A stretch of 64,000 nt of DNA from Hylemonella gracilis str. Niagara R (GTDB lineage: Bacteria; Pseudomonadota; Gammaproteobacteria; Burkholderiales; Burkholderiaceae_C), in NCBI RefSeq assembly GCF_000600295.1, contig NZ_JEMG01000001.1:1865165-1929164 (forward strand), in the 5' to 3' direction. Positions 27,585 to 37,590 of this stretch are shown in pieces; the stretch's first letter is position 1, and the number at the start of each line of letters is the position of its first letter. Under the pieces are notes generated by a model. The model saw only the letters and a list, made by a program, of their open reading frames with translations, was not told the origin of the DNA and did not search any database. The translations under genes were made by a program, and so were the position numbers.

Positions 27585-28382
27585 ATGAAAATCCTGATCT
27601 GCAACGACGATGGCTACCAGGCGCCCGGCATCGTGGCGCTGTACGAGGCGCTCAAGGACGTGGCCGAGGTCGAGGTGATCGCGCCGGAGCACAACAACAG
27701 CGCCAAGTCGAACGCGCTCACGCTCAACGCGCCGCTCTACGTCCACCGCGCGGCCAATGGCTTTCGCTACGTGAATGGCACCCCGGCCGATTGTGTGCAC
27801 ATCGCGCTGACGGGCTTGCTGGGCTACCGGCCCGATCTGGTGGTCTCGGGCATCAACAACGGCGCGAACATGGGCGACGACACCATCTATTCCGGCACCG
27901 TGGGCGCGGCCATGGAAGGTTATTTGTTTGGCATTCCGGCCATCGCTTTTTCGCAGGTGCAGAAGGGCTGGAAGCATCTGGATGCCGCGGCCGAGCGAGC
28001 GCGCGAACTGGTGCAGCAACTGCTGGCGCACCAGACGCCTCGGCAGAAGCCCTGGCTGCTCAACGTCAACCTGCCCAATCTGCCGCGCGAGGAGTTGAAG
28101 GCCACCAAGGTCTGTCGCTTGGGGCGGCGCCACGCGGCGGAATCGGTGATCACGCAGACCAGTCCGCGGGGCGAGACCATGTACTGGATCGGAGGCGCAG
28201 GGCCGGCGCTGGACGAGAGTGAAGGCACCGACTTTCACGCCGCCGCGCAGGGCCATGTGACGCTGACACCGTTGAAGGTGGATCTGTCCGACCACGAGGC
28301 GCTGAGCTACTGGGCGCAGTCGATCGCGCATCTGTCCGCGTCGTCGGTGCCTGCCTCACCCTCGGTCAAGGTGGGGGCATGA
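27585..28382 (+). CDS. surE: 5'/3'-nucleotidase SurE
   Basis: A 265-residue metal-dependent phosphatase of nucleoside monophosphates. The conserved start [16 protein letters not shown] contains the metal-binding Asp pair; the further metal ligands are in [14 protein letters not shown] and [20 protein letters not shown]. It opens a four-gene + strand operon; pcm overlaps its stop by four bases. Confidence 0.96.
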   Translation: MKILICNDDGYQAPGIVALYEALKDVAEVEVIAPEHNNSAKSNALTLNAPLYVHRAANGFRYVNGTPADCVHIALTGLLGYRPDLVVSGINNGANMGDDTIYSGTVGAAMEGYLFGIPAIAFSQVQKGWKHLDAAAERARELVQQLLAHQTPRQKPWLLNVNLPNLPREELKATKVCRLGRRHAAESVITQTSPRGETMYWIGGAGPALDESEGTDFHAAAQGHVTLTPLKVDLSDHEALSYWAQSIAHLSASSVPASPSVKVGA

Positions 28383-29305
28383 ATCGCGCCCGCCCGGGCT
28401 TTCCCGTGCGTCTGGAGCGCGCCAGCGGCGCACCGGTTGCTACGGCGGGCATGCCGGGGGCGAACCTCGCGCGTACCGTGGAGTCCGCGCCCCTGCCGCC
28501 CCAATCGACCAGTGTGCATGCGGGCCGGTCCGGCCGACCTCTTGCCAGCCATGGCCTGGATTCGCAGGCCGTGCGCCAGGCCATGGTGAGGAAACTCGCT
28601 GCCCAGGGCATCCACGACGCGCGGGTGCTGGACGCCATGGGGCGGGTCGAGCGGCACCGCTTTGTCGACACGGCGCTGGCACCTCAGGCTTACGAAGACA
28701 CCAGCTTGCCCATCGGACTCGGGCAGACCATTTCGAAACCGAATGTCGTCGCGCGCATGATCGAACTGCTGCTGGACTGTCCCGCGCTTGCGGAAGTGAC
28801 GGTCAGGTCCGCGCAGGAGAACGAGCGCAGCGGCGGGACATCTCCTGGGGCGGTGCAGGGCGCGGGGCGAGTCCTTGAGATTGGCACGGGTTGCGGCTAC
28901 CAGGCGGCGGTGCTGGCCTGCGTGGCCCGCGAGGTGTACAGCATCGAGCGCCTGCGTGGCCTGCATGAAAAAGCCCGCGAGAACCTGCGTGGCCTGCGGC
29001 TGCCCAATGTGCATCTGCTGTTTGGCGATGGCATGGCAGGGTATCCGGCCGGTGCGCCGTACGCGGGCATCATCGCCGCAGCGGGCGGCGAGGCATTGCC
29101 GCAGACCTGGGTGGACCAGTTGGCCGTGGGCGGGCGGCTGGTTGCACCCGTGATGGTCGAGGATGCGCAAATGAGCGGACTGGCCCCGGGCCAAGGGCGG
29201 TCCGTGCGACAGGCGCTGATGGTGCTTGATAAGACCGCGGCGGGCGTGCGGCAAACCTTGCTGGAGCCTGTGCAATTCGTCCCCCTAAAATCGGGCATCG
29301 CTTGA
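28379..29305 (+). CDS. pcm: Protein-L-isoaspartate O-methyltransferase with long N-terminus
   Basis: Repairs isoaspartyl damage by SAM-dependent methylation. The SAM motif [15 protein letters not shown] and [20 protein letters not shown] are clear. At 308 residues it is about 90 longer than the classical enzyme: a basic, Gly/Ala-rich segment of about 65 residues precedes the core (which starts near [19 protein letters not shown]), and about 25 extra residues interrupt the core before the SAM motif. ATG 28379 overlaps the surE stop (ATGA), which supports this start. Confidence 0.92.
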   Translation: MNRARPGFPVRLERASGAPVATAGMPGANLARTVESAPLPPQSTSVHAGRSGRPLASHGLDSQAVRQAMVRKLAAQGIHDARVLDAMGRVERHRFVDTALAPQAYEDTSLPIGLGQTISKPNVVARMIELLLDCPALAEVTVRSAQENERSGGTSPGAVQGAGRVLEIGTGCGYQAAVLACVAREVYSIERLRGLHEKARENLRGLRLPNVHLLFGDGMAGYPAGAPYAGIIAAAGGEALPQTWVDQLAVGGRLVAPVMVEDAQMSGLAPGQGRSVRQALMVLDKTAAGVRQTLLEPVQFVPLKSGIA

Positions 29306-29403
29306 TGCCGTGCAGCGGTGCGCGGCGCATGCTGCCTCGCCTGGCTTGTTGACCGTCTGGATGGACCCGGACTGACCCCTATTTCTCGAAGGACTGTGGA
29401 CTG

Positions 29404-30378
29404 ATGACTTTTGCGGATGCGACGCCGACACGACGAGATGCCACGCTATTTGCGCCGCTGCGGCGCTGTGCTTTGCTGGCGCTAGCCCTGGGCACGATCG
29501 GGTGGTTGGCGGGTTGCGCCGCAGGCGCCGGTCGCGCCCCTGTTGAGGCGCGCGAGGTGCCTGTCTCGCGGCCAACGGTCGAGTCGCCCAGTTTTCCGCA
29601 GCGCGCCTCCGGCTCTTCCGCGCCGGCCCGTGCGCCCGTAGTGAGTGCCGTGCGACCGGCTTCCGGGGGGGGTGGGGGAGCGGCGCCTGTGGTCACGCCG
29701 GTGCCGCCGGCCAGTGGGGACATGGCGGGTGGCGTGGACAAACCAGGGTACTACACCGTGAAGGCGGGTGACAACCTCTATCGCATTGGCCTGGAGACCG
29801 GGCAGCACTGGAAAGACCTGGCGCGCTGGAATGGCTTGCCCGATGGCCATCAGATCGCCGTGGGACAGGTCTTGCGCGTGATTCCGCCCGGTGAGACACC
29901 GGCGCCAGACGACGATGCGGGGGAGAAGGTCGCGAGCGCACCGGTTGCGGGCGCGCCGACTTCGCGTCCGGTAACCAGCGTGGTGGTCGGGGGGGAAGCG
30001 GCGTCCTCGGGTGGCTTGACCTGGATCTGGCCGGTATCCGGTCCGGTGCTCGCAGGCTTCGACGGCGTGAGGAACAAGGGGCTGGATATTGGCGGTACGG
30101 CGGGTGAACCGGTGCTGGCCGCCGCCGACGGGCGCGTGGTCTACTCGGGCTCGGGCTTGCGCGGTTACGGCAACCTCATCATCATCAAGCACAACAACAC
30201 CTACTTGACCGCCTACGCGCACAACCGCGCCCTGATGGTCAAGGAAGACCAGACCGTCAAACGCGGCCAGAAGATCGCCGAAATGGGCAACAGTGACGCC
30301 GACCGCGTCAAGCTGCATTTCGAGGTGCGTCGCCAGGGCAAGCCGGTCAATCCGGCCCAGTACCTGCCCAAGCGCTGA
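29404..30378 (+). CDS. nlpD: NlpD-like lipoprotein, LysM plus degenerate M23 peptidase domain
   Basis: An outer-membrane lipoprotein (lipobox IGWLAGC, lipidated Cys at about 38) with a Pro/Ala-rich linker, one LysM domain ([18 protein letters not shown]) and a C-terminal LytM/M23 domain. The first zinc-ligand motif HxxxD reads NKGLDIG, so the His is replaced by Asn, as in NlpD/EnvC proteins that activate amidases instead of cutting peptidoglycan. The last ligands YAHNR and KLHFEV remain. The gene order surE-pcm-nlpD is conserved, but rlmD follows here and rpoS is absent. Confidence 0.92.
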   Translation: MTFADATPTRRDATLFAPLRRCALLALALGTIGWLAGCAAGAGRAPVEAREVPVSRPTVESPSFPQRASGSSAPARAPVVSAVRPASGGGGGAAPVVTPVPPASGDMAGGVDKPGYYTVKAGDNLYRIGLETGQHWKDLARWNGLPDGHQIAVGQVLRVIPPGETPAPDDDAGEKVASAPVAGAPTSRPVTSVVVGGEAASSGGLTWIWPVSGPVLAGFDGVRNKGLDIGGTAGEPVLAAADGRVVYSGSGLRGYGNLIIIKHNNTYLTAYAHNRALMVKEDQTVKRGQKIAEMGNSDADRVKLHFEVRRQGKPVNPAQYLPKR

Positions 30379-30385
30379 GGTTTTC

Positions 30386-31879
30386 ATGTCCATCACGCCC
30401 GTGGTTGAGGCCGCATCCTCGCTGGCCTCGACGGCCTTTCCCGCCGACGCCTTGCACATCGAGTCGCTGGACATCGAAGCCCAGGGCATCGCCCATCGCC
30501 GCGACGGCGGGGATGAGCCCGACGTCAAGGGCAAGGTGGTGTTCGTGGAAGGCGCCTTGCCCTTCGAGGTCGTCAGCGTCAACGTTTACCGCAAGAAGAA
30601 CAACTGGGAGCAGGCGACCGTCACGGCCATCCACCGTGCGTCGTCCCAGCGTGTGCGGCCCGCCTGTCCTCATTTCGGCCTGCACGCGGAGGCTTGTGGT
30701 GGCTGCAAGATGCAGCACCTGGAGCCCTCGGCCCAGGTGGCCGTGAAACAACGCGTGCTGGAGGACAACCTTTGGCACCTGGGCAAGGTGCGCCCCGAGG
30801 TGCTGCTGCGGCCGATCGAAGGGCCCGCCTGGGGCTACCGCTACCGTGCTCGCCTGTCGGTGCGGCATGTGCGCAAGAAGGGCGAAGTGCTGGTGGGCTT
30901 CCACGAGCGTAAGAGTCGCTACGTCGCCGACATCAAGACCTGCGCCGTGCTGCCCCCGCATGTCAGTGCCATGCTGATGCCGCTGCGTGCGTTGATCGCT
31001 TCGATGGACGCGATCGAAACCTGTCCGCAGATTGAGCTGGCCTGCGGCCACACCCTGGCCGGCCAGGTGGTGACGGCGCTGGTGTTGCGCCACTTGGAGC
31101 CTTTGAGCGCAGGCGACGTGGCCAAGCTGCGCGTCTTTGCCAGCGCGCACGGTGTGCAGTGGTGGTTGCAGCCCAAGGGCCCAGACACGGTGCATCGGTT
31201 GGACGATCAGGACGGCACCGCGCCGCTGGCATACGGTCTGCCCGAATTCGGCATTGAGATGCCCTTCAAGCCCACGGATTTCACGCAGGTCAATCCCCAC
31301 ATCAATCGCGTGCTCGTGACACGGGCCCTGCGTCTGCTGGACGTGAAACCAGACGAACGCGTGATCGACTGGTTCTGCGGCCTGGGCAATTTCACGCTGC
31401 CCTTGGCCACGCAGGCCAAGGAGGTGTTGGGCATCGAGGGTAGCGAAGCGCTGGTGGCGCGGTCCAGGGACAACGCACGCCACAACTCACAACGGCGCGC
31501 GACGCCCTGGGCGCCACTGGCGCCGACACGCTTTGAAGCCCGCAATTTGTTCGAGTTGGCCCCGGCGGACTTGCAGGGCTATGGCGTGGCGCAGAAATGG
31601 CTGGTCGATCCGCCGCGTGAAGGCGCCTTCGCCCTGGCCAAGGCCCTGGCCGATTGCGTGCAGACGCCGCAGAGTGCCCCAGGGTATGTGCTGCCCAGCC
31701 GCATCGTCTACGTGAGTTGCAACCCCGCCACCCTCGCCAGGGACGCGGGCTTGCTGGTGCATCAGGCAGGCTACCGCTGCACGGCGGCGGGTGTGGTCAA
31801 TATGTTCCCGCACACCGCGCATGTGGAGAGCATCGCGGTTTTTGACCGGGCTGTTGGAATGCAGGACTTCGTGGCGTGA
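30386..31879 (+). CDS. rlmD: 23S rRNA (uracil-1939-C5)-methyltransferase RlmD
   Basis: A 497-residue SAM enzyme making m5U1939. An N-terminal TRAM domain is followed by a [4Fe-4S] cluster set ([19 protein letters not shown] and later IKTCAVL), then the SAM core ([16 protein letters not shown]) and the catalytic Cys in [16 protein letters not shown] 30386 lies seven bases after the nlpD stop. A bidirectional terminator follows. Confidence 0.95.
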   Translation: MSITPVVEAASSLASTAFPADALHIESLDIEAQGIAHRRDGGDEPDVKGKVVFVEGALPFEVVSVNVYRKKNNWEQATVTAIHRASSQRVRPACPHFGLHAEACGGCKMQHLEPSAQVAVKQRVLEDNLWHLGKVRPEVLLRPIEGPAWGYRYRARLSVRHVRKKGEVLVGFHERKSRYVADIKTCAVLPPHVSAMLMPLRALIASMDAIETCPQIELACGHTLAGQVVTALVLRHLEPLSAGDVAKLRVFASAHGVQWWLQPKGPDTVHRLDDQDGTAPLAYGLPEFGIEMPFKPTDFTQVNPHINRVLVTRALRLLDVKPDERVIDWFCGLGNFTLPLATQAKEVLGIEGSEALVARSRDNARHNSQRRATPWAPLAPTRFEARNLFELAPADLQGYGVAQKWLVDPPREGAFALAKALADCVQTPQSAPGYVLPSRIVYVSCNPATLARDAGLLVHQAGYRCTAAGVVNMFPHTAHVESIAVFDRAVGMQDFVA

Positions 31880-31960
31880 GCCATGGCAGCCCATGCTGCA
31901 TCACAGCCCACAGTGCGACCGGCAGTGATCGCACGACTGCAGACCGATGGCAGACCCATG

Positions 31961-31987
31961 AAAAAACGCACCCAAGGGTGCGTTTTT
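31961..31987. terminator. Bidirectional intrinsic terminator
   Basis: A-rich and T-rich flanks with stem ACGCACCC / GGGTGCGT and a two-base centre, extended to A6...T5. It serves rlmD (+) and the convergent lipoprotein gene (-). Confidence 0.88.
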
Positions 31988-32006
31988 GATTGAGACCTTG
32001 CGCGGA

Positions 32007-32405
32007 TCAGAGGCGTATACCTGATTTTTTATCCGCAGCAGCCTTGTTTTTGGTGTCTTCGGCGTTTTTGACTTCCGGTCCGGATTTGGCCTGGGGGTGC
32101 AAGGGCGCCTGTGCTTGTTGCGCATCCATGGGTGCGCCTGGCTGGCCCTTGATGTCGTTTTCACGCATATACTGGTCCATTTCCCGCCAGCCCTCCAGGA
32201 CGGCCGTTTTCAAGGCCTTGGGGTTGTTGGCGTAGCATTCCTCCAGGCCACGCAGTGCATAGCGGCAGGCGTTGCCAATGGCTCGGCTGTCCGCGTCCCG
32301 CATCGCGATACGGGGATCTGGCGCGACGCCTGGGATGTCGCAGGCGGCCAGCAGCAAGGCTGCGGACGAAATGGCCAGGATGCGGAAGGAAAGGCGCAGC
32401 TTCAT
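32007..32405 (-). CDS. Small hypothetical lipoprotein
   Basis: A 132-residue protein. The start at 32405 gives MKLRLSFRILAISSAALLLA with lipobox LLAAC, so lipidation at Cys 23 is likely. The mature part has an Arg/Asp-rich helix (DSRAIGNACRYALRGLEECY, two Cys that may pair) and a Lys/Ala-rich tail. No family was recognised. The retention residue after the Cys is Asp, which in enterobacteria signals inner-membrane retention. Confidence 0.7.
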   Translation of the reverse strand: MKLRLSFRILAISSAALLLAACDIPGVAPDPRIAMRDADSRAIGNACRYALRGLEECYANNPKALKTAVLEGWREMDQYMRENDIKGQPGAPMDAQQAQAPLHPQAKSGPEVKNAEDTKNKAAADKKSGIRL

Positions 32406-32508
32406 GACGGAGGCGGTACGTGACATTGCTTCATGTATCGGCAGAAGCTGCGTCGGCTTGAGTACGAAATCACGCAGGCCCTTATTTCGGCCCGCGTTTT
32501 GCGTTGCT

Positions 32509-33195
32509 TTATTCCCGTTCGCCGCCCATGAGGCCCAGCAAGGCCAGCAGGCTCTGGAACACGTTGACGATGTCCAGGTACAAGGCCAGGGTGGCGCTGA
32601 TGTAGTTGGTTTCGCCGCCGTCGATGATGCGCTTCAGGTCATAGAGCATAAAGGCACTGAAGATGCCGATGGCCAGCACGGAGATGGCCATCATGCCCGC
32701 CGAGGAGCCCACGAAGACATTGATGATGGAACCGACCATCAGCACGATGGCGCCGATGAACAGCCACTTGCCCATCCCGGACAGGTCACGCTTGATGACC
32801 GAGGCCAGGCTGGCCATGACGAAGAACACACCTGCCGTGCCGGCGAAAGCAGTCATCACCAGCTCGGAGCCGTTCTTGAAGCCCAGCACCATGGCGATCA
32901 GACGCGACAGCATCAGGCCCATGAAGAAGGTGAAGCCCAGCAGAACCGGCACGCCCGCGGCGGAGTTCTTGGTCTTTTCAATCGCGTAGATGAAACCGAA
33001 GGCACCGCCCAGGAAGACGACCAGACCCAGGATGCCGTTGAGTTGGAGCGTGATGCCGGTGGCCACACCGATCCAGGCGCCCAGCACGGTGGGCAGCAGG
33101 CTGAGCGCGAGCAGCCAGTATGTGTTGCGCAGCACCTTGTTGCGCTCGGCCGCGGGCAGGGCCGCGCCGTAATAGCTGGGGACGCGTTGGTTCAT
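32509..33195 (-). CDS. BAX inhibitor-1 / YccA family membrane protein
   Basis: A 228-residue protein with seven predicted membrane helices. The family ending DGGETNYISATLALYLDIVN is characteristic of the bacterial YccA/YbhL group, which includes modulators of the FtsH protease and pH-sensitive Ca2+ leak channels. The start MNQRVPSYYGAALPAAERNK at 33195 fits the family; an upstream in-frame Met adds unrelated residues. Confidence 0.92.
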   Translation of the reverse strand: MNQRVPSYYGAALPAAERNKVLRNTYWLLALSLLPTVLGAWIGVATGITLQLNGILGLVVFLGGAFGFIYAIEKTKNSAAGVPVLLGFTFFMGLMLSRLIAMVLGFKNGSELVMTAFAGTAGVFFVMASLASVIKRDLSGMGKWLFIGAIVLMVGSIINVFVGSSAGMMAISVLAIGIFSAFMLYDLKRIIDGGETNYISATLALYLDIVNVFQSLLALLGLMGGERE

Positions 33196-33465
33196 GGTTG
33201 GCTCCTTCAAGTGTTCTGTGTGAGATGTGGGGATGAATGGCGGGAATTCTAGAGTGAAACCCCTGCGTGCCTTCCAATCCATCACGTTGCCTGTTGGTAT
33301 TGGCGACCGGGCGTTCCAGCGCGATTCCCCGCATTTTTCTCAGGGCTGTTTTGCTGGCGCGCGTAGGGAGCAGCTGGGGCGCTTTGCGTCAAAACACAGG
33401 CTTGCGCGTTATGCTGCGGGCTGTTGTTTTTCATCCTCATTCTTTTTCACTTTTTCAGACTAGCC

Positions 33466-33873
33466 ATGCAAACCCGATCCGTACTTGAACTCGACGACAT
33501 CAAGAAAATCGCCGCCGCCGCCGAGGCCGAGGCGCGCAACAACAACTGGGCGGTGACCATTTCCATCGTGGACGAGGGCGGGCATCTGCTCTGGTTGCAG
33601 CGTCTGGACGGCGCCGCGCCGGTGTCGGCGCACATCTCGCCGGCCAAGGCGCGCACCGCCGCGTTGGGGCGGCGCGAGAGCCGGGTGTACGAGGAGGTGA
33701 TCAATGGCGGGCGCCATTCCTTCCTGAGCGCGCCCACCCTGGAGGGCATGCTGGAGGGCGGAGTACCCATCCTGAAGGATGGGCACTGCCTGGGCGCGGT
33801 GGGCGTGAGCGGTGTGAAGTCAACGGAGGACGCGCAAATCGCGCGCGCGGGGATCGCGGCGATCGGTCTTTGA
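33466..33873 (+). CDS. GlcG/HbpS-type small protein (DUF336)
   Basis: A 135-residue protein of the GlcG/HbpS family, some of which bind heme or cobalamin. Features are VTISIVDEGGHLLWLQRLDG, SPAKARTAALGRRES and the glycine-rich GGVPILKDGHCLGAVGVSG. It starts 271 bp from the divergent BAX-inhibitor-type gene; an AT-rich segment at 33420-33460 probably holds the promoter. It precedes the thrS leader. The biological role is unclear. Confidence 0.88.
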   Translation: MQTRSVLELDDIKKIAAAAEAEARNNNWAVTISIVDEGGHLLWLQRLDGAAPVSAHISPAKARTAALGRRESRVYEEVINGGRHSFLSAPTLEGMLEGGVPILKDGHCLGAVGVSGVKSTEDAQIARAGIAAIGL

Positions 33874-33963
33874 CGGGGCATCGCTTCAGCCCAAGTTCAC
33901 TGGACTTGGCTGCTGGCGCGCTCGCCTGCTCGGATTCGGCCAAACCTGCTGGGGACTAGCGCA

Positions 33964-33969
33964 TAAAAT
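33964..33969 (+). promoter_or_regulatory. Possible -10 box (TAAAAT) before thrS
   Basis: TAAAAT at 33964-33969 would place the start of transcription near 33976, just before the leader hairpin. No convincing -35 box was found at the right spacing. Confidence 0.25.
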
Positions 33970-33994
33970 CCGCTGACGTTTCATCCCCACGAAG

Positions 33995-34034
33995 AACAAG
34001 GCGCGGTGAATTTCACCGCGCCTTGTTGATTTTT
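33995..34034 (+). promoter_or_regulatory. Terminator-like leader hairpin directly upstream of thrS
   Basis: A 15-bp perfect stem (33995-34009 with 34013-34027) and a three-base centre are followed by GATTTTT, the shape of an intrinsic terminator. The thrS ATG is only 12 bases past the T run. Termination there would stop transcription of the whole thrS operon, so a conditional attenuator is likely; the hairpin could also mask the ribosome-binding region. No T-box or obvious Thr-rich leader peptide was found. Confidence 0.6.
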
Positions 34035-34045
34035 ACGACGAGCAC

Positions 34046-36004
34046 ATGATCCAGATCACGCTTCCCGACGCTTCCCTACGCCAGTTTCCCGGCCCGGTGA
34101 CGGTGGCCGAGGTGGCCGCCGCCATCGGCCCTGGCCTGCTCAAGAACACTGTGGCTGGCAAAGTCTGGTATGGAAACGAACCTACCGGTTCCGGCCGCCT
34201 GGTGGACGCGAGCGACCTGATCGACCGCGATGCCAAGCTGCAGATCATCACGCCCAAGGATTCTGAGGGGGTGGAGATCATCCGTCACTCTTGCGCCCAC
34301 CTGGTCGGGCATGCGGTGAAGCAGCTGTATCCCACGGCCCGCATGGTCATCGGCCCGGTGATCGAAGAGGGCTTCTACTACGACATCTCCTACGAGCGTC
34401 CTTTCACGCCCGAGGATGTGGCAGCCATCGAGGCGCGCATGAAGGCCTTGATTGCCCAGGACTACGACGTGATCAAGAAGATGACGCCACGCGCCGAAGT
34501 CATCGAGGTGTTCAAGCAGCGCGGCGAAGACTACAAGCTGCGCCTGATCGAGGACATGCCCGACGAGACGGCCATGGGCCTGTACTACCACCAGGAATAC
34601 GTGGACATGTGCCGTGGCCCGCACGTGCCCAACACGCGTTTCCTCAAGGCCTTCAAGCTGACCAAGCTGGCCGGCGCTTATTGGCGCGGCGACTCGAAGA
34701 ACGAGCAGCTGCAGCGCATCTATGGCACCGCATGGGCGGATAAAAAAGACCTGGATGCCTACATCCTGCGCATGGAAGAGGCCGAGAAGCGCGACCACCG
34801 ACGGCTGGGTCGTGAGTTGGACCTGTTCCACCTCGACGAACATTCGCCCGGCACCGTGTTCTGGCACCCCAAGGGCTGGACGGTCTGGCAGGAGGTCGAG
34901 CAATACATGCGCCGCGTGTACCGCGAGAACGGTTACCAGGAGGTCAAGGGTCCGCAGATCCTGGACAAGAGTCTGTGGGAGAAGACCGGCCACTGGGACA
35001 AGTACCGCGAGAACATGTTCACGACCGAGAGCGAGAAGCGCGATTACGCGCTCAAGCCCATGAACTGTCCTGGTCACATCCTGATCTACAAGCAGGGGGT
35101 CAAGAGCTATCGCGACCTGCCGCTGCGTTATGGCGAGTTTGGCGCTTGTCATCGCAACGAGCCCACGGGTGGCTTGCACGGCATCATGCGTGTGCGTGCG
35201 TTCACGCAGGACGATGGCCACATCTTCTGCACGGAAGACCAGATTCAAGGGGAGGTGAAGGCCTTTACCTCGCTGCTGCAGAAGGTCTACAAGGATTTTG
35301 GTTTCACGGAGATTCTCTACAAGCTCTCCACCCGACCCGAAAAGCGCATCGGCACCGAAGAGAGCTGGGACCGGGCGGAGAACGCACTGGCTGAAGGACT
35401 ACGGGCCAGCGGCTGTGAATTCGAATACCTGCCCGGCGAGGGGGCGTTTTATGGCCCCAAGATCGAATACACGCTCAAGGATGCCCTGGGTCGCCAATGG
35501 CAGTGCGGCACGATCCAGGTGGATCCGAACCTGCCCGAGCGGCTGGACGCGGAATTCGTCGGCGAGGATGGCGGTCGCCACCGCCCCATCATGCTGCACC
35601 GTGCCATCGTCGGCAGCCTGGAGCGTTTCATCGGCATTCTGATCGAGCAGCATGGCGGCGCCTTGCCCGCCTGGTTGGCCCCGACCCAGGTCGCCGTGCT
35701 CAACATCACCGACGCCCAAGCCGATTACTGCCAGGAAATCGCCCAAAAACTGCGCAAAGCACTGCCGAATCAAGAACTTAGGGTAGTGACCGATCTGCGC
35801 AACGAGAAAATTACGTATAAAATACGGGAGCATTCGATGCAGAAGCTGCCCTACATCCTGGTCGCGGGCGACAAGGAAAAGGCTGCTGGTGCCGTCGCGG
35901 TGCGCGCCCGGGGGAACAAAGACCTCGGCGTGATGTCCTTGGACGCCTTCGTTCAATTGATCGCTCAGGACATTGCCCACAAGACCGCTGAACACGCCGC
36001 ATGA
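34046..36004 (+). CDS. thrS: Threonyl-tRNA synthetase
   Basis: A 652-residue class II synthetase. Domains in order: TGS ([20 protein letters not shown]), an editing domain with [16 protein letters not shown] and [11 protein letters not shown], a catalytic core with motif 2 [13 protein letters not shown] and zinc-ligand residues in MNCPGH, motif 3 near [16 protein letters not shown], and a C-terminal anticodon-binding domain. It leads the operon with infC, rpmI, rplT, pheS and pheT. Confidence 0.97.
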   Translation: MIQITLPDASLRQFPGPVTVAEVAAAIGPGLLKNTVAGKVWYGNEPTGSGRLVDASDLIDRDAKLQIITPKDSEGVEIIRHSCAHLVGHAVKQLYPTARMVIGPVIEEGFYYDISYERPFTPEDVAAIEARMKALIAQDYDVIKKMTPRAEVIEVFKQRGEDYKLRLIEDMPDETAMGLYYHQEYVDMCRGPHVPNTRFLKAFKLTKLAGAYWRGDSKNEQLQRIYGTAWADKKDLDAYILRMEEAEKRDHRRLGRELDLFHLDEHSPGTVFWHPKGWTVWQEVEQYMRRVYRENGYQEVKGPQILDKSLWEKTGHWDKYRENMFTTESEKRDYALKPMNCPGHILIYKQGVKSYRDLPLRYGEFGACHRNEPTGGLHGIMRVRAFTQDDGHIFCTEDQIQGEVKAFTSLLQKVYKDFGFTEILYKLSTRPEKRIGTEESWDRAENALAEGLRASGCEFEYLPGEGAFYGPKIEYTLKDALGRQWQCGTIQVDPNLPERLDAEFVGEDGGRHRPIMLHRAIVGSLERFIGILIEQHGGALPAWLAPTQVAVLNITDAQADYCQEIAQKLRKALPNQELRVVTDLRNEKITYKIREHSMQKLPYILVAGDKEKAAGAVAVRARGNKDLGVMSLDAFVQLIAQDIAHKTAEHAA

Positions 36005-36099
36005 CCTTGAGTCCTGTGGGCGCAGTCAGGTTGTCTGGTTCGCGCGTGCCGGGGCGGTTGAGTCGTTTCTGACGACATTTTTTGTAAAGGATTTGAGCC

Positions 36100-36708
36100 A
36101 TCGCTACTGAATTTCGTGATCGCCGCCAGCGCGAAGAGCGCAAGCACCGCCTGAACCGTGAAATCATGGCCCCCGAGGTTCGCATCTCCGGGCCGGACAA
36201 TGAGCCGATGGGAGTGGTGAGTTTGGCGGAGGCCCTGCGCCTGGCCGGGGAAATGGACGTTGATCTGGTGGAAATCGTGCCCACCGCCGTTCCTCCCGTC
36301 TGCCGTCTGGTGGACTACGGCAAGTTCAAGTACCAGGAGCAGAAGAAGGCCGCTGAAGCGAAAGCCAAGCAGACGGTGATCGAGGTCAAGGAAGTCAAAT
36401 TCCGCCCTGGCACCGACGATGGCGACTACAACATCAAGCTGCGCAACATCAAGCGCTTCCTTGAGGAGGGTGACAAGGTCAAGGTGACCCTGCGCTTCCG
36501 GGGGCGCGAGATCACGCACCAGGAGTTGGGCATGGCCATGCTGGACCGCATGCGCGCTGATCTGGGCGACCTGATCGTGGTCGAGCAGATGCCCAAGCTC
36601 GAAGGCCGGCAGATGATCATGATGATCGCGCCGGGCAAGAAAAAGGCCGGTGGCGGCGAGAAAATCGCCACGGTCAAGCCCACGGCGGAAGCTGCGGTGC
36701 AAGGTTGA
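36100..36708 (+). CDS. infC: Translation initiation factor IF-3 with ATC start codon
   Basis: IF-3 checks start-codon pairing on the 30S subunit. Conserved IF-3 sequence ([20 protein letters not shown]) begins right after an ATC at 36100-36102, and an in-frame TGA at 36094-36096 bars any earlier start. The first ATG (36166) would remove this conserved N-terminal stretch. AAAGGA at about 36086-36091 provides the ribosome-binding site. The rare AUC start is the known basis of IF-3 autoregulation in proteobacteria. The product has 202 residues, including [15 protein letters not shown] and the C-terminal [11 protein letters not shown]. Confidence 0.95.
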   Translation: MATEFRDRRQREERKHRLNREIMAPEVRISGPDNEPMGVVSLAEALRLAGEMDVDLVEIVPTAVPPVCRLVDYGKFKYQEQKKAAEAKAKQTVIEVKEVKFRPGTDDGDYNIKLRNIKRFLEEGDKVKVTLRFRGREITHQELGMAMLDRMRADLGDLIVVEQMPKLEGRQMIMMIAPGKKKAGGGEKIATVKPTAEAAVQG

Positions 36709-36744
36709 GGGATTTCCCCGTGGGTTGAAAGACCGGCGGGGAAT

Positions 36745-36822
36745 GCCGGAAGGCTCAGGCTTTCCGGCGCGATGGGCGGGTTCAATCCGCCCATCGCGAC
36801 TGCGACGGGCCTTTGGGCCCGT
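36745..36822 (+). promoter_or_regulatory. Three tandem hairpins in the infC-rpmI gap, candidate L20 autoregulatory leader
   Basis: Hairpin 1: GCCGGAA / TTCCGGC (36745-36751, 36762-36768). Hairpin 2: GCGATGGGCGG / CCGCCCATCGC (36769-36779, 36787-36797), 11 bp perfect with loop GTTCAAT. Hairpin 3: ACGGGCC / GGCCCGT (36805-36811, 36816-36822). None has a T run, so they are not terminators. L20 represses rpmI-rplT translation through structured mRNA in this position in enterobacteria; the link here is inference. Confidence 0.5.
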
Positions 36823-36933
36823 TGCGTCAACGTGGAGGGAGTCATTCTCTCTCCGCACAAGTGGCTCGGGGCCATCAAGTCCGCAATCGGTTTTTGCGGC
36901 GCCTCACGAGCACAAGCAAATAGGAGCATGAAA

Positions 36934-37137
36934 ATGCCCAAGATGAAGACCAAGAGCGCGGCGAAGAAACGCTTCCGCGTTCGTCCCGGTGGCACCGTCA
37001 AGCGCGGCCAAGCCTTCAAACGTCACATCCTGACCAAGAAGACCACCAAGAACAAGCGCCACCTGCGCGGTGCGGTGAATGTGCATGCGACCAATATGGG
37101 TCACATGGCGCAGATGCTGCCCGGCCAAGGCCTGTAA
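36934..37137 (+). CDS. rpmI: 50S ribosomal protein L35
   Basis: A 67-residue basic ribosomal protein beginning [23 protein letters not shown] 36934 is chosen because TAGGAG lies seven bases upstream; an ATG at 36928 is only one base from it. The 225-bp gap after infC holds several hairpins. Confidence 0.96.
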   Translation: MPKMKTKSAAKKRFRVRPGGTVKRGQAFKRHILTKKTTKNKRHLRGAVNVHATNMGHMAQMLPGQGL

Positions 37138-37162
37138 TCAACGACGAACAAGGAGTTAGAAC

Positions 37163-37522
37163 ATGCCTCGCGTCAAACGTGGTGTAACGGCCCGTGCCCG
37201 TCACAAGAAAGTCCTGAACCTCGCCAAGGGTTTCCGCGGTCGCCGCGGCAATGTGTTCCGCATTGCCAAGGAAGCGGTGATGAAGGCGGGCCAGTACGCC
37301 TACCGTGACCGCCGTGCCAAGAAGCGCGTCTTCCGTCAGCTGTGGATCGCCCGTATCAACGCCGCCGCGCGTCAATGCGGCCTGACCTACAGCCAGTTCG
37401 CCAATGGCCTGAAGAAGGCCCAGATCGAGATCGACCGCAAGGTTCTGGCCGACATCGCCGTGCACGACATGGCGGCGTTTGCCGGCATCGTGGAGAAAGT
37501 CAAGGCCAAGCTGGCTGCTTGA
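37163..37522 (+). CDS. rplT: 50S ribosomal protein L20
   Basis: A 119-residue protein needed early in 50S assembly: [19 protein letters not shown] and [20 protein letters not shown] are family signatures. AAGGAG precedes the start. L20 is the known autogenous repressor of the rpmI-rplT unit in enterobacteria. Confidence 0.97.
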   Translation: MPRVKRGVTARARHKKVLNLAKGFRGRRGNVFRIAKEAVMKAGQYAYRDRRAKKRVFRQLWIARINAAARQCGLTYSQFANGLKKAQIEIDRKVLADIAVHDMAAFAGIVEKVKAKLAA

Positions 37523-37527
37523 TCTGC

Positions 37528-37590
37528 ATGCACCGCGCGCTCGGTTTCCGACCGGGCTTCGCGGTTCAGGAAACAAGGGCTGGAGCTTGA
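37528..37590 (+). CDS. Possible 20-residue leader peptide before pheS
   Basis: ATG 37528 opens a 20-codon frame ending at TGA 37588-37590, inside the ascending arm of the terminator before pheS. It contains two Phe codons (TTC, residues 7 and 11). In enterobacteria the pheM leader peptide in the same place is Phe-rich and controls pheST by attenuation. With only two Phe residues and no strong ribosome-binding site, this may be coincidence. Confidence 0.3.
   Translation: MHRALGFRPGFAVQETRAGA

Noticed and set aside
34006-34029. A seven-codon GTG frame in the thrS leader as a Thr-attenuation peptide
   Set aside because: It has a single Thr codon and overlaps the hairpin stem; too weak to call a leader peptide.
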